This document shows, one piece after another, positions 33,972 to 45,549 of a DNA stretch of 64,000 nt. The first letter of the stretch is position 1; each line of letters opens with the position of its first letter. Location of the stretch: positions 54,382,840-54,446,839 of the forward strand of contig NC_068278.1 in NCBI RefSeq assembly GCF_025860055.1. The letters are read 5' to 3'. Below the pieces are notes generated by a model. That model did not search any database. It saw only the letters and a list, made by a program, of their open reading frames with translations, and had not been told where the DNA came from. Made by a program: the position numbers and the translations under genes. The stretch is from Xyrauchen texanus (taxonomy: Eukaryota > Chordata > Actinopteri > Cypriniformes > Catostomidae).

Positions 33972-34340
33972 CAAAGCAACAATTCACCTAAAAATATTGT
34001 CATAATTTACTAATTAACCTACCCCCAGGTGATTGTAGGCTGAACTGATGAGCTTCTGTTTTCCATGCTAGAAACGTGAATAGTGATTTAATCTGCAAAG
34101 CTCCAAAAAGGACCATAAAAGTATCATTAAACTTGTCCATAGTATTTGTGCTGCTTTTTATGCTTTTTGGACCTCCAAAGATCTGGCCACCATTCATTTG
34201 CATTGTATGGACCATTCATAACATTGTATATTTTTCTAAAAATCTTGGTTTGTGTTTGGCAGAAGAAAGTCATAGACATCTGGGTTGCATAAGGGACAAT
34301 ACATTATGAGAGAATAAACATTTTTGGTTGAACTATCCCT
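33972..34340. repeat. fold-back MITE, shortened copy
   Basis: Left AACAATTCACCTAAAAATAT and right TTTTTGGTTGAACTATCCCT are the degenerate paired termini of the family seen intact at 15238. The interior has CTAAAAATCTTGGTTTGTGTT and CAGAAGAAAGTCATAGACAT in the expected positions. Confidence 0.7.
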
Positions 34341-34477
34341 GTTATGCACCACATATGAGCAAGCTCCTACAGCAACAGAAAACACAATTAAAGGACTTAT
34401 CAGCTTGCACCATGCAACATTTCATACCTAAACTTAGTCATTGATGCTTGCCTTACCATTCACCACTAATCATATAT

Positions 34478-34482
34478 ACTGT

Positions 34483-34514
<32 letters not shown>

Positions 34515-34515
34515 A
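34478..34515. repeat. (AT)n microsatellite
   Basis: TATATA-rich run of about 38 bases. Confidence 0.85.
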
Positions 34516-37142
34516 AACAAACTTGGGTGTACCATCCCCTTTATTTCCAACACACCTAGGTGGTCTTAAAACAATGGCTGCTTTCTTTCACATTAGTGAG
34601 GATGAAATAAAAAATATAAATAATTGTTATTACATCCACTCCATATGCCAGTGACATATGCAAATGTGTTCAGAGTCACTCAGTCTATCTTGTTCTCTCT
34701 CTCTATCTACGCACAATTATCTCAAGTCCGTGCTCTGTTTCTGTATGCTTTTGTTTTCCATAAAATTAATTCAATTAGACCATGGAGAAGTATCCTTGAT
34801 TTTCCCTCTTTGATTATCAATGGATTTTTGTTCTTCTGTGGAGTCTTTTATGTCGGGATGAGAGCTTTCCACAGAAGTGGTGAGAGCAAGCGGCAATCAG
34901 TGCTTTTTATGCAAAGCTGAACTAACCATTCTGCTTGTCAGTAATGAAAGAAGGTGGTCCTCAGCATGAATAGGGCCTCTAAATAAGCTTGTCACTTGAG
35001 AACTCTGTTTGGCTTCTCCGCAATATGATTAAGCGGTTGGCTTCAACGACGCCGCTATTACGTGGGATTCTCTTGAGTTTAGACAAATACCAGAGGTAAT
35101 GCAAAACTAATAGGTTGGTAAACAATTCGACAATGCAGCTATAAGACGAGGCACAATTGTGGGATGCATTTGGAGTAATGCAATGCAATAACCTTTTATG
35201 TAGCTGTTGTTTTGGTGATATGACAGGATAGAGTGACCAGACATCCCAATAAACTCAAGTATTAACTCAGGACAGTCCCAGTTTAAATTAAATTAAAGGA
35301 AAAGGCAACAAAAGATTCTCCTCCCTGCCCTCCACCGTGGGATGGAGTGGTCTTCTTACCATCTCCAGGCCTACAGGTTGTCTCCATGTCCCTGGGTCGC
35401 CTGTCTCACAAAGGAAAGCCGTGACCGCAACTTTGCCATGGTCATGTTCTTGCCGTGAGAACATGACCCTTCCACGAACACTGTCTCCACGCGTGCAGCA
35501 CAGACAGCAAGCATGGCCATCGGAAGAGGAGAATTAAATCTAGCTAAAAGCTGCACCAGAGAACACTGCCACCCAAAGCAACAGCCTATATTGCCGACGC
35601 CAGGATCCTCCACTGAGCATAGCCATTTAAAAGCTTTGATGTTGGTTGACCTGCATTGTCAAGGAAGTCTAGCTGGTAAGCTATTACAAAGCTGGGTAGA
35701 GACACTAGCAAACTAGCATCTCATGCTGGGGACCATCATCCAAAATACACTATATGCTTGTGACCAGCAAACCTGATCTTATCATCAAGGATGGGCATCC
35801 CCTCTACAGAAAAGTAGAAAAACAGAAATAACAAAAAGACTATGCGAGGCTCCTAACTACAGTCAGAGAAAGCAGAGGTTTTCTTAGCATACAGATAAAA
35901 AATTTGTCGAAAAACATGCAGAGCTTGTATGTAGTCGATGCCTCTGACAAATGGCCTTTACAGAGAAGGGCGACCAGCAATAAAGGACATGGCTATGTGA
36001 CTGTCCAGGCAACGAGACAATGCACTGAAATAATTGTAGGATAGTGTATGACATTTTGAGCAGCTTTACTCAGCACTAAATAGATGAAAGACGCAGAGGA
36101 AGCACAAGGTAAGTGCAGTCGGCTATGGATGAAAAAAGTGCACTTTGAAAACTGATCTCCAATGTGTATTGTGTGGGTGGGGATAGCCTGCTAATGACTA
36201 GAAGATAAAAAGGTGGTCTGGTGGATTTGTGAAGCCAAACATTTCAAAGCGCGGCAATAGAATATTTTTATCGGCAGAGAGGGTGAGAGAGAAACGCTGT
36301 GAAGCAGAAAGAGTGAGAGGAGGTCTGACAGCTTAGTGGTGGAAGATGACAGTCTAGAGAGAGGGAGAGAAAGGATATTTAAGGGAAAGTGTAACACAGG
36401 GATGCTGTCAAGCCTCAAGCAAGCTCCATTTAACAGGCTGCAAGATTGAGGGATGGGGAGGAATTTAGGGAACTGGGTGGAAGGATCTGCAAGATATTGC
36501 ATGTTTGCAGTGTGGATCTTCTGCATGATGCACGTGAACATACTCACATGGGTTTGATTATGTAAAAGTTATTGTTAAATAAACAGTTTACATTTGAGAC
36601 ATACTGAGGTTAGATATATTTATAGCTGGTAATTGAATTACATTCATAAAGAATGACCAATAAAGTTACACTTTCATTACTCTGACAACATTTTACTCAT
36701 TTTTATTCTGTAGATAGATAGATGGATGGATGGATGGACAATTACGAATAAAGTGAGAGAGAATTAAAGCATTTTAAAGGCCTTGTGTGGGTTTGTTTAC
36801 ATTTCATTTATTTAATTTTTTAATAGTCTTGGCATGTTTAAACATTTTGAAAATGTAAGTCTATGGGATTTTTTTTTTCTTCAGATTTTTGCCTTGTTTT
36901 GGGGATTTTGTCAAGTTAACATAATTATCTGTTTTGTAAGCAAAAAGTATAGGTTACTTATCCTTTTACTTTGTTTCACCATAAATTGTAATGGTCCCAG
37001 AATATGGTGTATTATGTTGACTTAACTAACCAAATATCTGATAAATCCCACAGACTTACAGTGACAAAATATTCAAACAGGCCAAATGTCAAAAATTCAA
37101 ATGTAAACAAACCCGCACAAGTTCTTTAATCTGCTTTATGTT

Positions 37143-37143
<1 letters not shown>
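34516..37143. other. noncoding, one GC-rich hairpin segment
   Basis: No gene supported. 35290-35720 is less AT-rich than its surroundings, has overlapping frames on both strands, and contains a perfect 11-bp stem with a 7-base loop (35440-35468: GGTCATGTTCT and AGAACATGACC). A GATA/GATG run lies at 36713-36740. The antisense frame 36191-36547 is a low-complexity L/S-rich artefact. Confidence 0.45.

Positions 37144-37170
<27 letters not shown>
37144..37170. repeat. (TC)n microsatellite
   Basis: About twelve TC units followed by TATCTATC. Confidence 0.85.
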
Positions 37171-37174
<4 letters not shown>

Positions 37175-37328
37175 ATGTCAAACCTATCTGACAGTTTGTC
37201 TGGTTATCTAGCTAACTAAAGCTTTCAGACAATACTTTATCAAGCCAATATCTATGGAATAAATTATTTTCCATTGGGCTTTGAACTTGAATTTCAACAT
37301 GTTTACATTTTGATACATGTATCACATT

Positions 37329-37520
37329 TTCATTTATGCATTTGTCAGACACTTTTATCCAAAGCGACTTACAGTGCACTTATTACAGGGACAATCCCCC
37401 GGAGCAACCTGGAGTTAAGTGCCTTGCTTAAGGACACAATGGTGGTGGCTGTGGGGATCGAACCAGTGACCTCCTGACTAACAGTTATGTGCTTTAGCCC
37501 ACTACGCCACCACCAATCCA
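37329..37520 (-). mobile_element. tRNA-derived SINE with L2-type tail
   Basis: On the minus strand the head has an A-box (TGGCGTAGTGGGCTAAAG, + strand 37492-37509) and B-box (GGTTCGATCCCC, + strand 37453-37464). The 3' end, at low coordinates, reads GTAAGTCGCTTTGGATAAAA followed by GTGTCTGACAAATGC. The tail matches the 3' end of the L2 LINE at 29756. It resembles cyprinid HAmo-type SINEs as I remember them. It lies inside the left arm of the fold-back element and is absent from the right arm, so it inserted later. Confidence 0.82.
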
Positions 37521-38831
37521 GAACTGTCCAGACATCAAACCTGAAATTCAAATGTACGTGGCACAAATTCAGATTATTAAATTCAGATAAACCATTTTAA
37601 TACACTGATTCAGGTTTTATATTCAGATTCGGGTAAATTTGATAAAGACATCCGGGGTGCTCAGGAAGAGCTCCTTCTTGACCAGACACAGTGTAGCTCA
37701 CAGTTCATATTTAGAAAAGGAAGGGTCTGCTGTGAAATAGTGCCAATGTGGGACTATGGCTGAATGAGAACCACCACATGTCTCTATAATAAGTTACTTG
37801 TTCTGCCCCGATGCAAACTCTAGAAGTAATTAGTGTGATTGATAAACAGGCTGTTTGATGCATGAAATAAATGTTTATCAGTCATCTGATTTCTGATGTG
37901 CTTACTTTTCTTTATCATATCAGCATTTGCCAACCATGTTGTAACTACAGTACAAAGCAGTAAGCTAATCTTTGCTGATGTTTATTTTACATTTTTTCAT
38001 TAATGCTCTGCATAACACCCAGGGGATACATTCATCTTTGCTGCTGTTTTTCGCAAGCCAACCAGCAACCATTTAAGTTATCACTAGATTGCCAAATAAG
38101 AAGAAGTAAGGTCTAGATATGTGGAAATAATAGATATGTGCCAACATTCTAGCTACCTAACTCACTTTTACTAGTATAGCACAGATTTAGTATACTTTAT
38201 GCCACAAGAGTTATGGGTGTCATCAAAATTGTGCACCAAATGGTTTGGTGAGAAAACACATAGTCTGTGTTTATGCTGACTGACCTAAGTTAACGTTAGT
38301 TTCACAGTTGCTACGATCTGGACACCTACAATCAAGGCACTTCCAACTTACCATCTAAATTTGAAAAATGTAATAAAAGTAGAGCTGACAATCTATAACA
38401 TTACTCAGAAGGTCGTTGGCTAACAGCCTTTTCGGACCTGTGGCAAACATTTATCTGATAAACATTTATTTCATGCTTCAAACAGCCTGTTTACCAATCA
38501 TACTAATTAATTCTGGATTTTGCATCAGGGAAGAAAATGTAACTCACGCTAGAGGGAGGTGCTGGCTCTCATTCAGCCATGATCCCACACTGGCAATATT
38601 TCACAGCGGACCCTTCCTTTTCTAAATGTAAACTGTGAGCTACGCTGTGATTGGTCAAGAAGGAGTTTGATTAAATAAAGGCTCGGTTGTTTTTCCTGAG
38701 TACCCCAGATGTCTTCGTCAAATTTACTCGTTCTGAATATAAAACCTGAATCAGTGTATTTAAAAAAATTATAATCTGAATTGAAAGATCTGAATTTGTG
38801 CTACGTACATTTGAATTTCAGGTGAGATGTA

Positions 38832-38976
38832 ATTCAAGTTCAAGTAAACATGTTCAAATTCAAGTCTTACAATTGAAGTTCAAGTCCCAATGGCATAAGT
38901 ACAAAACAAATTTCAAGTTCAAGTAAACATGTTCAATCTCAAGTCCTAAAATTAAAGTTCAAATCCCAATGACATA
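38832..38976. repeat. 79-base tandem duplication, two copies
   Basis: TTCAAGTTCAAGTAAACATG at 38832 recurs at 38911, with CAAGTCCCAATGGCATA and CAAATCCCAATGACATA closing the units. It forms the outer end of the fold-back right arm. Confidence 0.75.
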
Positions 38977-39261
38977 TAATTCATTTCATAAACACCAAAG
39001 TTTGTCTAAACAAACTTTACCTATATATATATATATTTATTTTGTTATCTACATGGTTTTACAGGTAATGTAAACCAGAGGCAAAGTTGTAAACATTTTC
39101 CCTGATCAAGCTTTCAGTGATGTTTGATGAAGTCATTACAGATGGATGCAGTTTATCACCTGGTCTCCTAAATAATGTCTGACTACAAAAAATTACTGAA
39201 TAAACACACCATACCTTATCTGTAAGCCTTCCATCAATAAACATACACACAGACATCAGTG

Positions 39262-39265
<4 letters not shown>

Positions 39266-39315
<50 letters not shown>
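39266..39315. repeat. (CA)n microsatellite
   Basis: Nearly pure CA run of about 50 bases. It produces the artefactual cysteine/valine frame on the minus strand. Confidence 0.95.
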
Positions 39316-39316
<1 letters not shown>

Positions 39317-40731
39317 ACAGATAGACCTCTGGGCTTCAGATCAGACATGAGAATGCCATCTTATCTTTCTGTAACACTCCAAAAACACTTCAAGCATGTT
39401 CACACTTGCTGCACTCAGGAGACTTGAATCTAACATCCATAAGTCCTTTCTGTGTCCCCCTCCCCTCCATCCATGCATGCATCAAACACCCACACCAAAC
39501 TTATCTTCCCCTGGACAGACTAAATGTTATGCTGGAATTAGCTCCATCGTTGCTATTAGCACTAGCTAATTCTGTGGATGGCTCCCTCCTATGTTTCATT
39601 TATCAGTCTTCTGAGTTTTTGGTTTGCGTTGGCTGATGGATGGGATTGGCTCCTGCGGCACAATTCTTTTGCCTATAGCATTCACACAAGCAGGCACAAG
39701 CACAGACAGATAAATTTCTCATGGGCAGGCAGCCATTTTTTTGTCATTTAATGTATAGAAGAGCACATTTGGTGGCTGGCACATGTTTTTTTTACTCAAC
39801 TGATTTAAATGCCTTGTATTAGATTTACATTTTCCTTTTTTTTGATTAAGTCATTTTTATTTTTATTGCACTTTTCATACTACAAGTCTTTTCAAAGTCA
39901 CTTTAAAAAAAATCCTACTATAATGACTCTAATTTACTGTATTAAACAGCATAAAGTTCTCTGTGAACAGCTTTATTGAAAAACTGTATTCTGAAAATAA
40001 CACCTTAATGTTTTTGTCTTTAAGCCCCCAGTGAGCAATCTAAACGCAATGTGGAAACAAACAAAAACTCCATAAGATTTTAGTTTGTGGAGAGAAAATA
40101 AAACCAGACTTTATTTATACAAAATTAATATAATGCAAAGATTTGTTGGCTATGTGTAATGCAAGTTAAGTAATAATTAAGTAGATAAACTGATGCAACT
40201 TTTTGGCATGCAGTGTTTAAAACCTTTTTATGGATAAATGTGTAAAAATTAAGGAAAACATTTAACAAGAAGTTTGTTAGGTATAAGACAATATGCATTT
40301 GGACACTTCTGGTTGTCAGACGTTAGTGTAACATGTACATAGTTCAAAGTTACTCTGCTAGGACTCTTGTTTGAACTAAAGGGAAACTGACATTGTAAAT
40401 CCACAAACAAATCACCTTGAAACCAATTGGTTATAGAAAAAATGAATGGAATTTATTTGCAGATGCCACTTGGTTTGGTATTTTGTAATGTCTACTGAAA
40501 TGAAATATATAGATTTTAAAGTGTGGCCTATGTCCCTAAATATGTCTTGGGGTCACTGTACATGACCAAAATCAAATGGTCTCAATGCATTCCTGCATAC
40601 CTACAGTTACTGAGCACATTTGATTCAGATATTTTGTGTCTCAATGGTGAACATGAAATTTGTCTCCAGCAAAATTTAGCAGCTGCAGTCAAACTCTTGA
40701 CTTCTTGCCTTTTTGTTCTTTTTCTCAATAG
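39316..40731 (+). other. intron (3' part) upstream of the rtn4r coding exon
   Basis: AT-rich sequence that ends in a polypyrimidine tract (CCTTTTTGTTCTTTTTCTC) and AATAG at 40727-40731, a strong splice acceptor. No upstream exon was recognised in the window, so the first coding exon is presumably outside it or too short to see. Confidence 0.6.
40715..40731 (+). promoter_or_regulatory. rtn4r: splice acceptor of rtn4r coding exon
   Basis: Pyrimidine-rich TTCTTTTTCTCAATAG immediately before the exon. The exon supplies the last two bases of a glycine codon, so the preceding exon ends in phase 1. Confidence 0.85.
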
Positions 40732-42149
40732 GAGGTCGCCTCCTCTGCCTGGTTTTATGGCTTAACCTGGTGCCAGTGATGAACGGCTGCCCAGCGAAGT
40801 GTGTGTGCTACAGTGAACCGAAGCCAACGGTGGCCTGTCAACAGCAGGGTCTGTTCTCCATTCCCACTGAGATTCCTGTCCATTGCCAGCGAATATTCCT
40901 ACAGAGCAACAAACTAACAGTCGTTAGATCAACCAGCTTTAGTTCCGTGCATAATCTTACTGTCCTGTGGATGTACTCCAATAATATCAGCCATATTGAG
41001 GCGGGAGCCTTCTATGGGTTGGAAAGACTGGAAGAATTAGACATTGGCGACAACAGCAACCTTCGAATCATAAGTCCCACTGCATTTCGAGGCCTGACCA
41101 AGCTGCATACCCTTCACCTGCACAGGTGTGGGCTGTCTGAACTCCCAGTTGGAGTTTTCAGAGGACTGTTCTCGCTTCAGTATCTCTACCTGCAGGATAA
41201 TAACCTTCTAGCCCTGCATGGTGACACTTTCCTGGACCTGGCTAACCTCACCTACCTATTCTTACACAACAACAAAATTAAGGTGGTGACAGACCACATG
41301 TTGCGAGGCCTGATCAACCTTGACCGTCTGCTTCTACATCAGAACCGCATCATACACGTGCAACAGCACGCTTTCAGTGACCTTGGCAAGCTGACCACAT
41401 TGTTTCTCTTTTACAACAACCTCACTATGTTGACTGGTGAGGCCATGAACCCTCTGGTGTCCCTCCAGTACCTAAGGCTCAACGGAAACCAATGGATTTG
41501 TGACTGTCGAGCCAGGCCATTGTGGGACTGGTTCAAACATTTTAAAGGGTCCAGCTCGGAGTTGGAATGCCACCTTCCAACTACTCTGAATGGGAAGGAC
41601 CTGAAACGACTTAAAAGTGATGACTTAGAGGGATGCGTAGACGCTCCATCGCAAGTTCAAACAAGCATCTTTAACACCAAGACACATTCTGGAAAGTTCC
41701 TCTCACTGGATGACCCTCAGGTAGAAAGCATTCCCAGGTGCTGTCTTTCAGATAATGACAAATCTTCCATCATCTCCAGTAAGTCACTCCCCGATCCCTC
41801 GTCCTACAACAGTCGTCAGATCACCAACAACCCCCTGAAAGAGAAGGAGAACATTTCCAAGACTAAGTACCGCGAGGTTGAGCGAGTAAAAAATGACACT
41901 CGTAATAAGCAAAGTCTCAACGATGGTCCTTTGGGAACCTTGTCCAACAATCTTGACCAATCCCTGGACAAAATCAACCCAGAGCTTCTGGATGATCTGG
42001 AACCTTCTACAGCACCCTCTAGAAAGAAAAAAAAGTGTTCCAAAAAGCCCAAATCAGACCAGTCATGTATAAAGGGTCATGGATCCACCAATCAAGCATT
42101 GGGCCTTCTGTTTTTCCCCATGTTCTGGTTGTCCCTGGCCTTGTCCTAG
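40732..42149 (+). CDS. rtn4r: Nogo-66 receptor 1 (reticulon 4 receptor), 3' coding exon
   Basis: GPI-anchored leucine-rich-repeat receptor on neurons that binds myelin inhibitors (Nogo-66, MAG, OMgp) and restrains axon growth through co-receptors. The exon gives 471 residues plus a split codon. It starts inside a hydrophobic signal peptide (LLCLVLWLNLVPV), then an LRRNT cap (CPAKCVCY), about eight LRR units (for example LHTLHLHRCGLSELPVGVF, LQYLYLQDNNL, LDRLLLHQNRI), an LRRCT cap (WICDCRARPLWDWF to DDLEGC), a polar stalk with a CC pair (RCCLSDND), a basic RKKKKCSKKPKSD stretch and a C-terminal hydrophobic GPI signal (LGLLFFPMFWLSLALS). GGC-TGC at 40785 starts the mature protein. The stop is TAG at 42147. 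An open frame runs a few codons upstream of 40732 but is intron. RTN4R is favoured over RTN4RL1/L2 by the CYSEPKPTVACQQQGL cap and the stalk, which match zebrafish Rtn4r as I recall it. No disabling change is visible. Confidence 0.95.
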
Positions 42150-42830
42150 TTTATACACTCAACCATAAGTTTGCTCTTGACAATGACACAAAATACCTGC
42201 AGTAGCCTATGTGGACAGGCAAAGACAATGAAAAGGGGGATATGACATTGCCCCGCTTGGTTGAGTATGATTAAGTTACAATGCTGAAGACGCATTAAAA
42301 GAAATGGATGCCTTTACAGAATAAATGAGATCTAATGTATATAAAACTTGGTGCCCAAATATTTGTTCTACTCTATGTACTTTTAATGTGCTGTGTTTAA
42401 GCAACACTGCGGAGAGTTCCCTATACCCATCACCTCAAAATATCTTCAACCGATCAGAAAGTGACAATTGTAGACGAACCGCTAAAAAAATTCCTTAAAC
42501 CATGACTAAATGAGAAAGTGCCGAAAGCACCCACGAATGTTTAAGTGACATGATTTTTTCCCGATATCTCTTTCTTTAAAAAGTGATACATTTGTTCTAT
42601 GCTGTTTTTTATATAAGTTTTTCAGTAAAGATATATGTTTATCTCTCCCCAAATATGTGCTATGTTCTGTTTGCGTCATGACACAGACTACAGGTGGCAT
42701 TTGTTGAAGGAATGCTGTCTATTTGTTCACTGAAATTGCAAAGGAATCATAGATATGCATTTTATTTTGCTGGTGTACAAGCATAAATATATGACAAATA
42801 AAATATCTCATTTTTTACAGATGCTTCTGT
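42150..42830 (+). other. rtn4r: rtn4r 3' UTR (probable)
   Basis: Follows the stop codon and is AT-rich. AATAAA signals occur at about 42319 and 42797-42802. The second, in ACAAATAAAATATC, is followed by a T-rich stretch and is the better candidate for the transcript end. Where the UTR actually stops is inferred. Confidence 0.6.
42797..42802 (+). terminator. rtn4r: polyadenylation signal candidate
   Basis: Canonical AATAAA about 650 bases after the rtn4r stop, with a T-run and GT-rich sequence about 10-40 bases downstream. Confidence 0.55.
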
Positions 42831-43693
42831 AGACATTGTGGTTTGGACAAACTTGTTATGTCCTTGTTGCAATCATACCTGCATTAAATGTTTAAGCCCA
42901 GTGGCGGTTCTAGAGGGGGGGCTTTTTGTATCCTATATATTCACCAGATGAAGGGTTTTGGCCACATATAATATGGAGAAGAAACAAATATCTGTAAATA
43001 TTGCTGTTGATTTTGCTTATAACTGATTGTTCCATAAAGCAATTATTGGCACCAATTAATAGTTAAACTGATATATCGGTTGACTTCTTAATCCTAACAT
43101 GATTATATGGTTAATTGCATTTTGTTATTTGAATTTGTTAATTGAAAAGAAAAATCTGAAGGCTAAATCAAACGCTAAAATGAAATATAATGTGTATTCA
43201 ATGTTTATTTGGAACATCTTTCTGACTAAAGTCACATATTGCTGCTTAATGAATTTTAACACACTTGCTAATGATTTGTCCATGTGTGAAGCCCAGAAAT
43301 TCACAGCATCAAGCTTGTCAGAACATAACCAGCTATTTTTCACAACTGTGATGATGAATGTGTAAAGACACAGACTGAAATTGAGAATATGCCTCGCAGC
43401 ATATTTGCGTGGAGCGTGAAACCTTTATAAAATCCCCAAAATACACATTTATCCCACTTGACATTCAATATTTAGGCCCTTAAATAATATTGTGAAATGT
43501 ATCAAATGGTGGAAATGGAGAAAATAATGATAAAATATGCACGTCAGCAGAAGTTACAACCAGGTTCTTTGGATTTGTTCAAAATCAAGTTGACACTAGC
43601 CTTTCGAAATGTAGTTGTAGCACTAGACATTTTTTTAAAAGATAAATTATATTGTTAAGCAGGATGTGAATTAGTTAAATAATAAGCAAATGA
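42831..43693. other. no recognised gene
   Basis: At about 42900 CAGTGGCGGTTCTAG looks like a single hAT-type end with no matching partner. The frame 43099-43365 is AT-rich and has no domain. Confidence 0.45.
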
Positions 43694-43858
43694 CATCATG
43701 GTTACTGTTGTAACCTCTGTTCCCCGAATGAAGGAACGAGACGTTGTGTCGATTGTAGTGACACAAGGTGTCTCTTGTGGTTCGCGAGGCTCTTAGAAGT
43801 GACACAAATCGACACAATGTTGAGTGAGTCGACAGAAGGGGAACAATAACCATTAAAA
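43694..43858. repeat. palindromic MITE
   Basis: CATGGTTACTGTTG...GTTCCCC at the left is mirrored by GGGGAACAATAACCATT at the right. Inside, TTGTGTCGATTGTAGTGACAC pairs with GTGACACAAATCGACACAA. About 165 bases that can fold into one imperfect hairpin. No clear target duplication. Confidence 0.65.
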
Positions 43859-44374
43859 CATTACACTACTAAAAGCGTAATTTGTAACACAACAATTTAT
43901 TTCAGCTATAACATAATGAATGGATGGCCTAACGTGTTTTGACAAATAATTATTTTCTCTTATCAACACTTCCTTTAATCTAGCTGATCTAAAATATATA
44001 CCAGTATGACTTAAATGTTTATGATAAGATGTGAGTTATTAAAAGAAATGAAAAAGGCAGATAGATCATATATTGACCTATTTTTAGATTATTGCCATTT
44101 GCTGATAACCTTATAGCGTAACTAGTGCAAATTGTCTTTATTAAAATATTTTGAGTAAATAATCTGTAATGTTTATTTAAATTCAGCAATTCCGTGTACA
44201 TCTTAATTGTTATAATTAAGTTGTATTTTAAATATATCAACATAATATGCTTTCTAGATCAAAATCAGCATCAGCCACTAAAAACCCATATCAGTCGAGT
44301 AGGGCTGTGTAAAAAAATAAAAATTTTCTGATTAATCACAATCTTAATTTAATCACAAACGGATCGAAGGCACA
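43859..44374. other. no recognised feature
   Basis: AT-rich, with no supported gene or element. Confidence 0.45.
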
Positions 44375-44800
44375 TATTTGGTGGACGGTAGGGGTCTCCC
44401 CCACCCCTGGCAGCGGTAACAACTCCACGCGGTTGGTTGGGAGCCCCTCCTCCCCTCACGGTCGGCGGCCGTTCCTCCGCTTCCAGGCAGCCAGCCTCCT
44501 CCGTCCTCTGGCGGATGGCCCCAGCTGCACCGTTGGGGTGGATGGTAGTGGTTAGGACTCTACTACGGCGTATCCCTCCTCCTTCCTGGATTTCGGCACC
44601 TGTGTAAAGGGATTAATGGATAGGAGGAGGCGAGAACCGGCTTGACAATAATGGTTTCATATAAAACTGAAACAAAAAGACAAACACACAAAGGTGTCGG
44701 ACAGCTGTCCGTAAATCTCTCTCTCACTGTCGCACTGCAGCTTCCAGTCTGCCTTTATTCCACTCTGAGGCTTGATTAGCCTGATTAGGGGATGGTGTGC
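44375..44800 (-). mobile_element. truncated copy of the miniature LTR element (LTR, PBS and leader)
   Basis: Read on the minus strand, a partial LTR (44800 down to 44603, ending TTTACA) is followed by a primer-binding-site-like AGGTGCCGAAATCCAGGA (44585-44602) and then by a GC-rich leader to about 44375. The leader matches the leader of the complete element at 47437-48408, including the GACCCCTTCCGTCCAC-like and GAGGGGCTCC blocks in the same order. The outer part of the LTR is missing, so the copy is broken at both ends. Confidence 0.78.
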
Positions 44801-45442
44801 TGATTCAAATCAGGAAATCTGTATCGATACCCAGCCATATCGTCAAACAATAATCCAAAGCACGGGTTGGCTGGTAAAACTCCTTCATATATTGTAAAAC
44901 CCTCAAAAATTAAACCTTTTATTGCCATCTATAAATCAACAGGTATCACAACATTCCATCTACTTTTTCTTAATTTAAAATAGAAAACTAAAATAGAACA
45001 GACCCCCCCAAGATGGAATTAACGTGGATAGAATGAACAACCTATAATCTGTTGTACACACTAACAAACACAAAGTATGGGTCATATCACACTGTAGGAA
45101 TATATGCAGTATCCTCTCCCATTAACAGATGGCAAGGCTTGCTGGGATTGTTTGCGGATGATGACCCATTGCTTTGTCAAATCTGGCCGATGCTCAAGTC
45201 CCTGTCCACTGCTTTCAACTACTTCTGCATGGCAGGATCTGGCATGCGAGCGAGGCACACTTCAGAAGCGAGAGGTTTAACCTGCAGTCGTATGTTACAA
45301 TAAACACGCTCCTGTCAGCTCTCTTACACCCTGTCTACACAACAATCTACACTACAAAGTAGAATGCTCTCATTACAACTAAAAAAGCTGTCTGCCCTGC
45401 AAGTACATGATGAAGACTGTGTTTAATTATATGGACAAACAC
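44801..45442. other. no recognised gene
   Basis: The frame at 45052-45362 has no domain. No ends of known elements were seen. Confidence 0.4.
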
Positions 45443-45549
45443 TTAAAGGGACAGTTCACCCAAAAAATTATGTCATTATTGAATCACTCTCATATAGTTC
45501 CAAACCTAAATAACTTCCTCTCTTTTGTTGAACACAAAAGGAGGTGTTA

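Larger units (their letters stand above)
37258..38986. mobile_element. long-arm fold-back element (about 1.7 kb)
   Basis: Two arms are inverted copies. The left arm 37258-37882, after removing the SINE at 37329-37520, pairs with the right arm 38455-38986. Matching blocks include CTGAAATTCAAATGTACGT, ACTGATTCAGGTTTTATATT, AAAAGGAAGGGTCTGCTGTG and GCATGAAATAAATGTTTATC with their reverse complements in mirrored order. The spacer is about 570 bases. The arms differ by small indels, for example an extra AT-rich block in the right arm near 38670. The right arm ends in a 79-base tandem duplication. No transposase. The class is unknown, and the outermost ends are approximate. Confidence 0.75.

Noticed and set aside
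39059..39313. Minus-strand frame with repeated cysteine and valine
   Set aside because: Translation of a (CA)n microsatellite.
40713..40731. Upstream extension of the rtn4r frame as the true N-terminus
   Set aside because: It begins at TTG, reads through a polypyrimidine tract and AG, and has the character of an intron end. The known protein joins at the glycine after this acceptor.
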